Positions 1 through 6,343 of a stretch of 11,886 nt of DNA are shown here, in pieces. The stretch is from positions 1-11,886 of the forward strand of contig JAGLBF010000071.1 in assembly GCA_018260375.1 (NCBI GenBank). The letters run 5' to 3'. How positions within the stretch are numbered: the first letter of the stretch is position 1; every line of letters starts with the position of its first letter. Source of the stretch: Deinococcus sp. (GTDB lineage Bacteria; Deinococcota; Deinococci; Deinococcales; Deinococcaceae). The position numbers were made by a program, and so were the translations under genes. The notes below the pieces were generated by a model that saw only the letters and a list, made by a program, of their open reading frames with translations, was not told the DNA's origin and ran no database searches.

Positions 1-222
1 CGTACTTCCGAATCAATCCGAGCGGATGCGAGTGGGAACAGCATACGGACTGCGTTTCCCTATAGCGAAATCTGTACTTTGTGTACGCCCGCTTCCCGGA
101 TTTCACGATGTATTCAGCACGGCTCAAGTCGGTCGCTGTACAAAGGTTGGCAGCTCAATAGGCGGGGGTGCATTTAATACAGATACAGACCTGATGGGCG
201 AATAGAAGACCCTTGCTATCAG
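1..222. other. Intergenic DNA downstream of the SEC-C protein gene
   Basis: No convincing coding sequence is visible here. The stretch lies beyond the stop of the minus-strand SEC-C gene. Most of it (about 43-130) is a copy of the intergenic repeat described separately. A possible hairpin joins GGGAACAG at 34-41 to CTG and TTCCC at 50-59 around the first repeat block. The remainder to 222 shows nothing I can name. Bases 1-42 could belong to the repeat or to an upstream unit cut by the window edge. Confidence 0.6.
43..130 (+). repeat. Intergenic small repeat, copy 1
   Basis: It starts with ATACGGACTGCG (43-54), has a GAAATCTGTAC block from 67 and a TCAAGTC block at 124-130. Copy 3 (9192-9307) has the same blocks in the same order and orientation. 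The distance from GAAAT to TCAAGTC is 57 bases here and 58 there, and TTCAC plus CAC-rich words between them also align. It is a diverged member of a dispersed repeat, reminiscent of the small repeats known from Deinococcus genomes. It encodes nothing evident. Confidence 0.65.
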
Positions 223-1029
223 TTACTGAATCTCAGGCCATGCAGCGGCTCCTGGTGCCCCGTGGCATTTTTTGTATTTTTTGCCGCTGCCACAGGGACA
301 AGGTTCGTTTGGGCCAATTTTGGGCGCTGTGCGGCGTACCGGTTGCTTGTGGGCCATAGGTTCTCCGGGCAATTCATCTTGCTCCGTGAGATTGTCTATC
401 AGTTGTATGGCCAAATCTGTTCCGTTGAGCAGTTGGTTAACGACGCCTAGGCACTCATCAGCCTCCATGACTTTCCAGCGCTTAATAAATTGTCTGCGGT
501 TTTGGGCGTTGACGTTTTGTTTTGTCATTTGAAAAGTAAGAGTGGAGCGCTGAAAATCGCGTTCCTGGGCAAAGATGACGGGCAGCATAAAGCTGTTGAC
601 CACCAACGCATTCAGCTCCTCACCTTGTTGAAAAAGGGGCAAGGTAGCTAGGCGTTTTTCGTCGGCAAGCATCGCCGCGCCCAGCCCCGAGAGCCACTGC
701 TGCACCGCCACTTCATCGGTCATTTCGGACGGAGCCGCCCACACCGAAGCGCGGACATCGTGCGCCAGTTGCTCAAGCAGCGCATTGACTTGGGGCCGTG
801 TCTCGGCGCTCAGGGTGACGCCCAACCAATCTGGCGCCTCACCAACAGGAGCGACGCCGTTGAGCGCCAGCCCACTCGCTAGCCCCAGCAACCTGTACCA
901 AGACACACCATGAGCCTGCGCCTCCCAAAGCTGGCGCAATTCTTGGGCGGCGTGCTCAGTAAGTTGTGGTGCGGCTGCGGCAGTTTCATCTGTACGTCCG
1001 TCTAGGCGCGAAAAGAGGTTTTTGAGCAT
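223..1029 (-). CDS. SEC-C motif protein, YecA/UPF0149-like
   Basis: This 268-residue protein ends in a clear SEC-C zinc-binding motif: C244-x-C246, then eight residues, then C255-H256, preceded by GPNEP and containing GSGKKYKK. The same motif closes SecA and YecA-type proteins, where it binds zinc and can contact ribosomes or SecB. Residues about 25-215 look mainly helical, and a stretch near 112-155 recalls the YgfB/YecA (UPF0149) helical domain; that resemblance is weaker than the SEC-C match. No signal peptide or membrane segment is apparent, so a cytosolic protein is expected. The ATG at 1029 has no Shine-Dalgarno sequence, but a -10-like TAAAGT ends 7 nt before it, which suggests a leaderless mRNA. 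It lies 59 bp downstream of aceF on the same strand, so read-through from the PDH operon is possible. Substrate and role are unknown; assignment as a SEC-C protein is firm, the function is not. Confidence 0.8.
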   Translation of the reverse strand: MLKNLFSRLDGRTDETAAAAPQLTEHAAQELRQLWEAQAHGVSWYRLLGLASGLALNGVAPVGEAPDWLGVTLSAETRPQVNALLEQLAHDVRASVWAAPSEMTDEVAVQQWLSGLGAAMLADEKRLATLPLFQQGEELNALVVNSFMLPVIFAQERDFQRSTLTFQMTKQNVNAQNRRQFIKRWKVMEADECLGVVNQLLNGTDLAIQLIDNLTEQDELPGEPMAHKQPVRRTAPKIGPNEPCPCGSGKKYKKCHGAPGAAAWPEIQ

Positions 1030-1036
1030 ACAAGGT

Positions 1037-1042
1037 ACTTTA
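1037..1042 (-). promoter_or_regulatory. Candidate leaderless -10 element of the SEC-C gene
   Basis: On the minus strand TAAAGT fits TANNNT and ends 7 nt before the ATG at 1029. Transcription would then begin at or next to the start codon, which also explains the missing ribosome binding site. No good -35 is visible at the expected distance. Confidence 0.45.
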
Positions 1043-1088
1043 GCACTCAGCGCACACTATTCAGTGCGTCGTCACAAGGTGCTTGCCG

Positions 1089-2870
1089 TTACAGACTGAT
1101 CAAAAACGGGTCTTCTAGCGCTTCGCAGATGTAGCGCATAAAGCGGGCGGCGTCGGCCCCGTCAATGAGGCGGTGGTCGTAGCTGAGGGTCAGTGGCAGC
1201 ATGTTGCGCGGCTCAAATTCACCCTTTTCCTTATTCCACACAGGTTCAATGCCGCCGCGTGACACGCCCAAAATCGCCACTTCGGGTGCGTTGACGATGG
1301 GGGTAAAGGCGTAGCCGCCGATACCGCCCAGGTTGCTGATGGTGAAGGTCGCGCCCTGCATTTCGTCAGGCTTGAGCTTACGGTCACGGGCTTTTTGGGC
1401 AAGTTCGTTGAGTTCCAGTACCATTTCGGTGATGCTCAGGCGGTCAGCGTCCTTGAGCACGGGCACCAGCAGGCCCTGGGGGGTGTCTACCGCGACGCCC
1501 AGGTTGACATACTCTTTGTAAACCACCTGCTGCTTGGCGAGGTCAAGGCTGGCTCCAAACTTGGGGAACTTGCGCAGTGCGCCCGCCACCACTTTCATGA
1601 TGATGTGGGTCATGGTCAGCTTGCCGCCCGCTTGTTCTACGCGCGGGCCGAACTTTTTGCGGGCTTCTTCCATGTGGGTTACGTCGGCCTTGTCAAAGTG
1701 CGTCACCATCGGTATGGCGGTTGAAGCGCCCATGCTGCGCACTGTGGCCTTGCGAATGCCCGACATGTCTTCGCGCCGCACACTGCCCCATTTTTCAAAG
1801 TTAGGCAGTGGAGCCGTGGCGAGGGGCGCGGGGGCCGCCTGCTGCGCTTGATCCTGAGGCTGATTCTGGTGTTGAAGCTGGGACACAGCGGCCTTCAGGT
1901 CCTCGGCGCTGATGCGGCCTGCAATACCACTGCCTTGCAACTGCGTGAGGTCTAGCCCCAGTTCGCGGGCCTGGCGGCGCACGCTGGGCGCGGCGTGAAC
2001 CAGAACACGACCGTCAGTGCTCTTGAGGGGGGCTGTTGGTGTGGCAGCAGACTGGGCGGAGGCTGATGAGGCAGGGGCAGAGGTAGCAGGAGCAGGCTGG
2101 CTGCTGGCCTGCTGAGGTACTGAGGGCGGGACTGGACTCTGGGACTGGGGCTGGGGCTGGGAAGGCTGGCTAGAGGCACTGCTGCCACTGCTGAGGGTCA
2201 GCAAGGTAGCGCCAATTGGCACACTCTGGCCCACCGTTACCGCTAAGCTCTGCACCGTACCTGCCGCGCTAGAAGGCACTTCTACCACGGCTTTGTCAGT
2301 CTCAAGTTCAAGGACAGGCTGGCCTTCAGTGACGCTGTCGCCAACAGCCACCAACACGCTGACGACCGTACCCTGGGCAATATTGTCGCCCACATCAGGC
2401 AAGGTGACATTAACCTCCGTGCTGGTGCCGCTATGCTGAGCCGGCGCTTGGCTGCTGGGGGTTTGGTCTGTGCCGCTTGCCTGAACTTCCTGGGCGGCCT
2501 GTTGCTGCTGGGCTACGTCTGCCGCCCTGGGTTCACTGGCGACTACAGGGGCCGAATCGACCAGGTTTTGCTCATCGCCACCGCCCGCCGTGCCGCCAGT
2601 GCTGCTGGCCGTAGGAGCAGTAGTAGCAGGGCCGTCGCTGTCTACCGTCAGCAGCACGCCGCCAATCGGCACGCTGTCGCCTACGTTGACCTTCACCTCT
2701 TGCACGGTGCCGCCCGCTTCGGCGGGAACTTCAACCACCGCTTTATCGGTTTCAATTTCCACCACTGCTTGCCCCACTTCAATGGTGTCACCTACCTTGA
2801 CCAGCACGCTGACCACGGTGCCCTGGGTAATATTATCGCCTACTTCGGGTAATTTAATGTCTGTTGGCAT
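1089..2870 (-). CDS. aceF: Pyruvate dehydrogenase E2, dihydrolipoamide acetyltransferase
   Basis: E2 core of the pyruvate dehydrogenase complex: it accepts the acetyl group from E1 on swinging lipoyl arms and passes it to CoA. The 593-residue protein has two lipoyl domains (about 3-76 and 153-226), each with an ETDKAVVEVP motif that places the lipoylated lysines at K43 and K193. A peripheral subunit-binding domain follows at about 291-330 (VHAAPSVRRQARELG, then GRISAEDL). The catalytic acetyltransferase domain fills about 361-593 and ends with the active-site motif DHRLIDG (H566, D570). The linkers between domains are rich in Q, S, P, A and T and should be flexible. The ATG at 2870 is preceded by AAGGAG, at a slightly long spacing. 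The gene lies 130 bp downstream of aceE on the same strand, as in a PDH operon; E3 (lpd) is not in the window. Two lipoyl domains is an intermediate number for bacterial E2 proteins. The E1 partner and the domain order argue for PDH rather than 2-oxoglutarate dehydrogenase. Confidence 0.97.
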   Translation of the reverse strand: MPTDIKLPEVGDNITQGTVVSVLVKVGDTIEVGQAVVEIETDKAVVEVPAEAGGTVQEVKVNVGDSVPIGGVLLTVDSDGPATTAPTASSTGGTAGGGDEQNLVDSAPVVASEPRAADVAQQQQAAQEVQASGTDQTPSSQAPAQHSGTSTEVNVTLPDVGDNIAQGTVVSVLVAVGDSVTEGQPVLELETDKAVVEVPSSAAGTVQSLAVTVGQSVPIGATLLTLSSGSSASSQPSQPQPQSQSPVPPSVPQQASSQPAPATSAPASSASAQSAATPTAPLKSTDGRVLVHAAPSVRRQARELGLDLTQLQGSGIAGRISAEDLKAAVSQLQHQNQPQDQAQQAAPAPLATAPLPNFEKWGSVRREDMSGIRKATVRSMGASTAIPMVTHFDKADVTHMEEARKKFGPRVEQAGGKLTMTHIIMKVVAGALRKFPKFGASLDLAKQQVVYKEYVNLGVAVDTPQGLLVPVLKDADRLSITEMVLELNELAQKARDRKLKPDEMQGATFTISNLGGIGGYAFTPIVNAPEVAILGVSRGGIEPVWNKEKGEFEPRNMLPLTLSYDHRLIDGADAARFMRYICEALEDPFLISL

Positions 2871-2893
2871 GGTGTTTTTTGCTCCTTATGTGC

Positions 2894-2954
2894 AGAAAGA
2901 AGGAAAGGCAGAGGGGCGGACAGGGGAGAGAGTGCAGGGGAGAGAAAAAGAAGG
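2894..2954 (+). repeat. Purine-rich tract with an 11-nt direct repeat between aceE and aceF
   Basis: On the plus strand 56 of 61 bases are purines; the aceE-aceF mRNA would therefore carry a pyrimidine-rich stretch. It contains CAGGGGAGAGA twice, at 2921-2931 and 2935-2945. It lies just upstream of the aceF ribosome binding site. I see no coding potential in it. Confidence 0.6.
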
Positions 2955-2984
2955 CTTTGGCGCACACTTAGATGCTGGCCTTCT
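2945..2984 (-). terminator. Attenuator-like hairpin after aceE
   Basis: Read on the minus strand, AGAAGGC (2984-2978) can pair with GCCTTCT (2955-2949), a 7-bp stem with a 22-nt loop, followed at once by a T run (TTTTC). This resembles an intrinsic terminator 16 nt after the aceE stop codon, but the loop is long. Alternative pairings of GGGGAGA with TCTCCCC compete with it. Because aceF lies just downstream, it may act as a partial terminator or an mRNA 3'-end stabiliser rather than an operon end. Confidence 0.35.
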
Positions 2985-3000
2985 CCCCTCCACCAGCCTT

Positions 3001-5745
3001 TTATCTGAATATCGGTGCGGGGCGCTCGGTGTCAATATCCAAGTCGGCAATGGCCTTTTGAACCACGTCCGCCTGAATGTCGCCACTTTGCAGCAGGGCG
3101 TACAGGGTCATCACGGTGATGTATTTGGCGTCTACTTCAAAAAAGTCGCGCAGTTCTTCGCGGGCTTCGCTGCGGCCAAAGCCGTCGGTGCCGAGTGTCC
3201 ACAGTTTGCGGCTGAGATGACCGCTTAGGCCATCTGCGCCGAGCTTAATGTAGTCGCTGACCGACACCAGTACGCCCGGAGCGTTCTCAGGACTCAGCTG
3301 CTGGGCCACAAAGCTCAGGCGGGGGCTGTCGCTGGGGTGCAACATGTTGTGGCGCTGGGTGAGCAGGGCGTCTTGGTGCAGCTCTTTGTAGCTGGTCACA
3401 CTCCAGATGTCAGCGGCGACACCGTAGCCTTCTAACAGTGCGGCGGCTTCGTGGGCGGCAGCCATTGCGGGGCCGCTGGCCAGCAACTGAGCGCGGGCTT
3501 TACCCTCAAACGCAGAAGCCTTAAAGCGGTACATGCCGCGCACAATCTGGTCGTGCAGGTCAGGGATATTGGGTGCAGCAGGTTGCACCTCATTTTCATT
3601 ATCAATCATCAGCAAATAAAAGATGTCCTGGTTTTCTGTATACATCTTCTTTATGCCGTCTTCAACAATCACGGCAATTTCATAGGCAAAGGCAGGGTCA
3701 TAAACCTTGAGGTTAGGCACCACATAGCCCTGAAGCAGGCTATTGCCGTCTTGGTGCTGTAGGCCCTCGCCGGCCAGGGTGGTGCGGCCCGCCGTGCCTC
3801 CCAGCAAAAAGCCCTTGGCCTTCTGGTCGCCAGCGGCCCACACCAAGTCGCCCACGCGCTGCATACCGAACATGGAATAAAACACATAAAAGGGAATCAT
3901 GGGTAGGTGATGGTGGGCGTAAGCGGTGCCAGCAGCGATAAAGGACGCCATAGCGCCGTCTTCGGTGATGCCTTCTTCCAGCATTTGCCCGGTGGTCGAT
4001 TCCTTGTAGGCCATAAGCGAGCCGCTGTCTACAGGGGTGTAGGTTTGTCCACGCGGGCTATAGATGCCGATGCGCGGTACCAGCGCGTCCATGCCAAAGG
4101 TACGGGCCTCGTCAGGGACGATAGGCACGATGTATTTGCCGATCTCCTTGTCGCGCAGCAGCTTGCTAAGTACCTGCACAAAGGCCATCGTGGTGCTGAC
4201 CTTGCGCTCACCGCTGCCAGCGGCAAACTCCTGGTAAAAGTCCTCGCCGGGGGGGGTAAACGTAGGAAAGTCAGTCTGGCGTTCAGGAATCAGCCCGCCC
4301 AGCGCGGCGCGGCGCTCAAGCAGGTACTTTACCTCCGGTGAGTCGGGTCCAGGGTGGTAGTACTCAACGTGCTCTACTTGCTCGTCGGTGAGCGGCAGCT
4401 TGAGGGTGTCGCGCAGCAGCTTCAGCGCGTCAAAGTCCAGCTTTTTGACCTGGTGCGCTACGTTGCGGGCCATCGCTGTTTCGCCCAGCGCGTAGCCTTT
4501 GATGGTGCGGGCAATAACGACAGTAGGGCTGCCCTTATGCTCGGTGGCGGCTTTGTAAGCGGCGTACACCTTGTTGATGTCATGTCCGCCCCGGTTAAGC
4601 AGGTCTAGGTCGTCGTCGCTCCAGCCTTCAATGAGCTTTTGAAGTTCGGGGGTATTAAAGAACTTTTCGCGCAGTTCTTTGCCACCAAAGGCCGCGTAAC
4701 GCTGTGATTCACCGTCTACGAGCGTCTCAAAGCGCTTGACGATAGTGCCGTTGGGATCCCTACGAAGCAGTTCGTCCCATTTGGTGTTCCAGATAACCTT
4801 GATGACATTCCAGCCTGCGCCACTAAAGAGAGCCTCAAACTCCTGTATCACCTTGGAGTTGGCACGCACAGGGCCGTCAAGCCGCTGCAAATTGGCATTC
4901 AGCACAAAGACAATGTTATCCAGGTTTTCATAGGCTGCAAAACGTAGTCCTGCGACCGATTGCGGCTCATCCATTTCGCCGTCGCCTAAAAAAGCCCAAA
5001 CTTTGGCATCGCCTTTGGGCTTTAACCCTCTATTTTCCAGGTACTTTATAAAACGGGCCTGATAAATGGCTTGTAGTGGCCCCAAGCCCATGCTGACGGT
5101 GGGAAATTCCCAGTAGTCAGGCATCAGCCAGGGGTGAGGGTAGCTGCTCAGACCCTTGCCGTCAGGTTGCAGCTCGCGGCGAAAACGGTTGAGGCGGCCC
5201 TCGTCAAAACGGCCTTCCAGGAAACTACGGCTGTAGATGCCAGGTGAAATGTGGCCCTGATAAAACACCAAGTCGCGGTCTTGGCCTGCGCCGTGGCCAC
5301 GGAAAAAGTGGTTAAACCCTACCTCCAGCAGCTCGGCGCTAGAAGCGTAGCTGGCGAGGTGTCCGCCGATGCCGTCCGAAGCTTTGTTGGCACGTACCAC
5401 CATCGCCACAGCATTCCAGCGGATGATATTGCGGATTTTTAGCTCTAGCTCGGCGTTGCCCGGGTAGGGGAGCTGCTGGCTGGCATCCAGCGTGTTGATG
5501 TAGGGGGTGTTTTGCTTAAACTCAATAGGCACACCGTGAAAGTAAGCGTACTGGTCAAGCTCCGTGAGCAGTTCGGCGGCGCGGCTTTTGCCAGCGTCTT
5601 GCAGCACATAGGCCAGCGAGTCTTGCCATTCCTGGTTTTCTATCTGGGTGAGCGTTTGCAGTTCCTGTGGGGCGAGTCGGCTGCGGGGGGGCTGCTGGGT
5701 GTTGCTCGCAGCGCCGCCGGTGGTAGGGCTTTGGGGATCAGACAT
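3001..5745 (-). CDS. aceE: Pyruvate dehydrogenase E1 component, homodimeric type
   Basis: Thiamine-diphosphate-dependent E1 of the pyruvate dehydrogenase complex, which decarboxylates pyruvate and reductively acetylates the lipoyl groups of AceF. The 914-residue length fits the single-chain (homodimeric, E. coli-type) E1 rather than split alpha/beta subunits. Visible family landmarks are GGHLASYASS with H129 and FNHFFRGHG near 144-152, the ThDP/Mg motif GDGEMDE from 254 ending in NANLQRLDGPVR near 283-294, and the mobile active-site loop with AHQVKK (H431), which corresponds to the catalytic His407 loop of E. coli AceE. The first about 25 residues are S/T/Q/P-rich and presumably disordered. 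The start at 5745 is secure: AGGAGG lies 8 nt upstream. A strong promoter (TTGACC, 18 bp, TATAGA) lies about 60-90 bp upstream. It heads the operon with aceF and is transcribed away from glgC. A C8 run on the coding strand (4249-4256) lies within the gene without disrupting the frame. Confidence 0.97.
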   Translation of the reverse strand: MSDPQSPTTGGAASNTQQPPRSRLAPQELQTLTQIENQEWQDSLAYVLQDAGKSRAAELLTELDQYAYFHGVPIEFKQNTPYINTLDASQQLPYPGNAELELKIRNIIRWNAVAMVVRANKASDGIGGHLASYASSAELLEVGFNHFFRGHGAGQDRDLVFYQGHISPGIYSRSFLEGRFDEGRLNRFRRELQPDGKGLSSYPHPWLMPDYWEFPTVSMGLGPLQAIYQARFIKYLENRGLKPKGDAKVWAFLGDGEMDEPQSVAGLRFAAYENLDNIVFVLNANLQRLDGPVRANSKVIQEFEALFSGAGWNVIKVIWNTKWDELLRRDPNGTIVKRFETLVDGESQRYAAFGGKELREKFFNTPELQKLIEGWSDDDLDLLNRGGHDINKVYAAYKAATEHKGSPTVVIARTIKGYALGETAMARNVAHQVKKLDFDALKLLRDTLKLPLTDEQVEHVEYYHPGPDSPEVKYLLERRAALGGLIPERQTDFPTFTPPGEDFYQEFAAGSGERKVSTTMAFVQVLSKLLRDKEIGKYIVPIVPDEARTFGMDALVPRIGIYSPRGQTYTPVDSGSLMAYKESTTGQMLEEGITEDGAMASFIAAGTAYAHHHLPMIPFYVFYSMFGMQRVGDLVWAAGDQKAKGFLLGGTAGRTTLAGEGLQHQDGNSLLQGYVVPNLKVYDPAFAYEIAVIVEDGIKKMYTENQDIFYLLMIDNENEVQPAAPNIPDLHDQIVRGMYRFKASAFEGKARAQLLASGPAMAAAHEAAALLEGYGVAADIWSVTSYKELHQDALLTQRHNMLHPSDSPRLSFVAQQLSPENAPGVLVSVSDYIKLGADGLSGHLSRKLWTLGTDGFGRSEAREELRDFFEVDAKYITVMTLYALLQSGDIQADVVQKAIADLDIDTERPAPIFR

Positions 5746-5803
5746 AAATTTTCCTCCTGGGGTAACACTCGGTAAAGGACAGGTAAGTTAGGGCTGTCCA
5801 CAG

Positions 5804-5833
5804 TCTATAGAGTCTGAAAGGCGCCGTGGTCAA
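5804..5833 (-). promoter_or_regulatory. Sigma-70-type promoter of the aceE-aceF operon
   Basis: On the minus strand TTGACC (5833-5828) and TATAGA (5809-5804) are separated by 18 bp, close to the housekeeping consensus. Transcription would start near 5797, giving a leader of about 50 nt that ends with AGGAGG in front of the aceE ATG. Confidence 0.7.
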
Positions 5834-5860
5834 TCGCCAGATTCTAGCAGCCAGGAGAGA

Positions 5861-5877
5861 CAGGGCCTTTTGCCCTG
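5861..5877. repeat. Perfect hairpin upstream of the aceE promoter
   Basis: CAGGGC (5861-5866) and GCCCTG (5872-5877) form a 6-bp stem with a 5-nt loop. An alternative stem pairs GCCAGG (5850-5855) with CCTGGC (5874-5879), so two mutually exclusive folds exist. No T run follows on either strand, which argues against a terminator. It ends about 17 bp from the aceE -35 and could be a regulator site or part of a repeat. Confidence 0.4.
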
Positions 5878-5905
5878 GCAGGTGCTCAGGAGGCGTGATG
5901 TCTCG

Positions 5906-5932
5906 TACGGATTCCGACTTGAATGGTGTTGA
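5906..5932 (+). repeat. Intergenic small repeat, copy 2 (partial)
   Basis: TACGGATTCCG at 5906-5916 matches the opening block of the other copies. A GAAATCTG word follows at 5942-5949, as in copy 1, after an unrelated insert that includes GTGT/ACAC able to pair. The later blocks of the repeat are not recognisable, so this is a diverged or partial copy and its right limit is uncertain. Confidence 0.45.
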
Positions 5933-6016
5933 ATACACAGTGAAATCTGGCAAATCCGGAAGGGGGCGTAGGAAAAAGTACGCCTTTCGCGGTAGGCAAG
6001 CGTAAGCGTTACCTTT

Positions 6017-6059
6017 GGGACTGTAGTGGAATACTGTGCTGCAATAGAAGCGCAGTCCC
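6017..6059. repeat. Inverted repeat GGGACTG/CAGTCCC in the aceE-glgC spacer
   Basis: GGGACTG (6017-6023) and CAGTCCC (6053-6059) are perfect inverted copies around 29 bases. It lies roughly midway between the divergent genes. It could be a spaced binding site, a remnant of a mobile or small repeat element, or chance. Confidence 0.35.
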
Positions 6060-6271
6060 TATAAATGGCTATCAACTACTTTTACTCATGTTGGCCTACT
6101 ATTGCCTTGCCACTTTCTTTAGCTTCCACCAGCGGCTGCTTTTTGCCCACTTTGCCTTGCCCGGCTATCTAGGTTCCGCTTATTGACCTCTAGGTGCATG
6201 ATAACGCACCCTCTACTCCCCTTCTGTAACTCAGCTTCTCGGTGTCCTCTTCACGCTTAACGGCCCCACTG

Positions 6272-6290
6272 TGTGATCTATCACCATAAT
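6272..6290 (+). promoter_or_regulatory. Dyad abutting a candidate glgC -10 element
   Basis: GTGATCTATCAC (6273-6284) is a 5-bp dyad around two bases, directly followed by CATAAT (6285-6290), which could serve as a -10 for glgC with a leader of about 45 nt. No -35 is present at the right distance, as is usual for activator-dependent promoters. An alternative -10 is TAGACT at 6310-6315. The TGTGA word recalls CRP sites, but the spacing between half-sites is 4 rather than 6. Confidence 0.35.
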
Positions 6291-6330
6291 GATGCTGCGC
6301 CGCACGCGCTAGACTGTGGACATAGACAGC

Positions 6331-6337
6331 AAGGGGG
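6331..6337 (+). promoter_or_regulatory. Ribosome binding site of glgC
   Basis: AAGGGGG, six bases before the ATG, fixes the glgC start. It contrasts with several neighbours in the window that lack any such site. Confidence 0.7.
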
Positions 6338-6343
6338 CAACAT

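Larger units (their letters stand above)
5746..6343. other. 598-bp divergent spacer between aceE and glgC
   Basis: No gene is supported here; the short open frames lack ribosome binding sites and family resemblance. The spacer holds the aceE ribosome binding site and promoter, a hairpin at 5861-5877, a repeat-like copy at 5906-5932, and a long inverted repeat at 6017-6059. From about 6085 to 6240 the plus strand is pyrimidine-rich, with TTGCCTTGCC repeated at 6102 and 6152. A GGTGC/GCACC hairpin lies at 6193-6210, and the glgC promoter region with a dyad follows. It is unusually long for two housekeeping genes. Confidence 0.7.

Noticed and set aside
2433..2852. Plus-strand open frame of 139 codons opposite aceF
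   Set aside because: Shadow of aceF in another frame; the composition follows from GC-rich coding on the other strand.
2590..3228. A 212-codon open frame on the plus strand across the aceF start and the aceE end
   Set aside because: It is antisense to two certain genes, has repetitive Ser/Thr/Pro composition that mirrors the aceF linkers and lipoyl domain, and has no ribosome binding site.
4249..4256. C8 tract inside aceE as a phase-variation site
   Set aside because: The frame is intact, the gene is a central metabolic enzyme, and eight bases in a GC-rich genome is not exceptional.
5738..6075. Minus-strand open frames in the aceE-glgC spacer
   Set aside because: They overlap the aceE promoter and repeat DNA, lack ribosome binding sites and have no family resemblance.
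6272..6285. A classical CRP site upstream of glgC
   Set aside because: TGTGA and TCAC are separated by 4 bases, not the 6 of a canonical site, so I report only a dyad.
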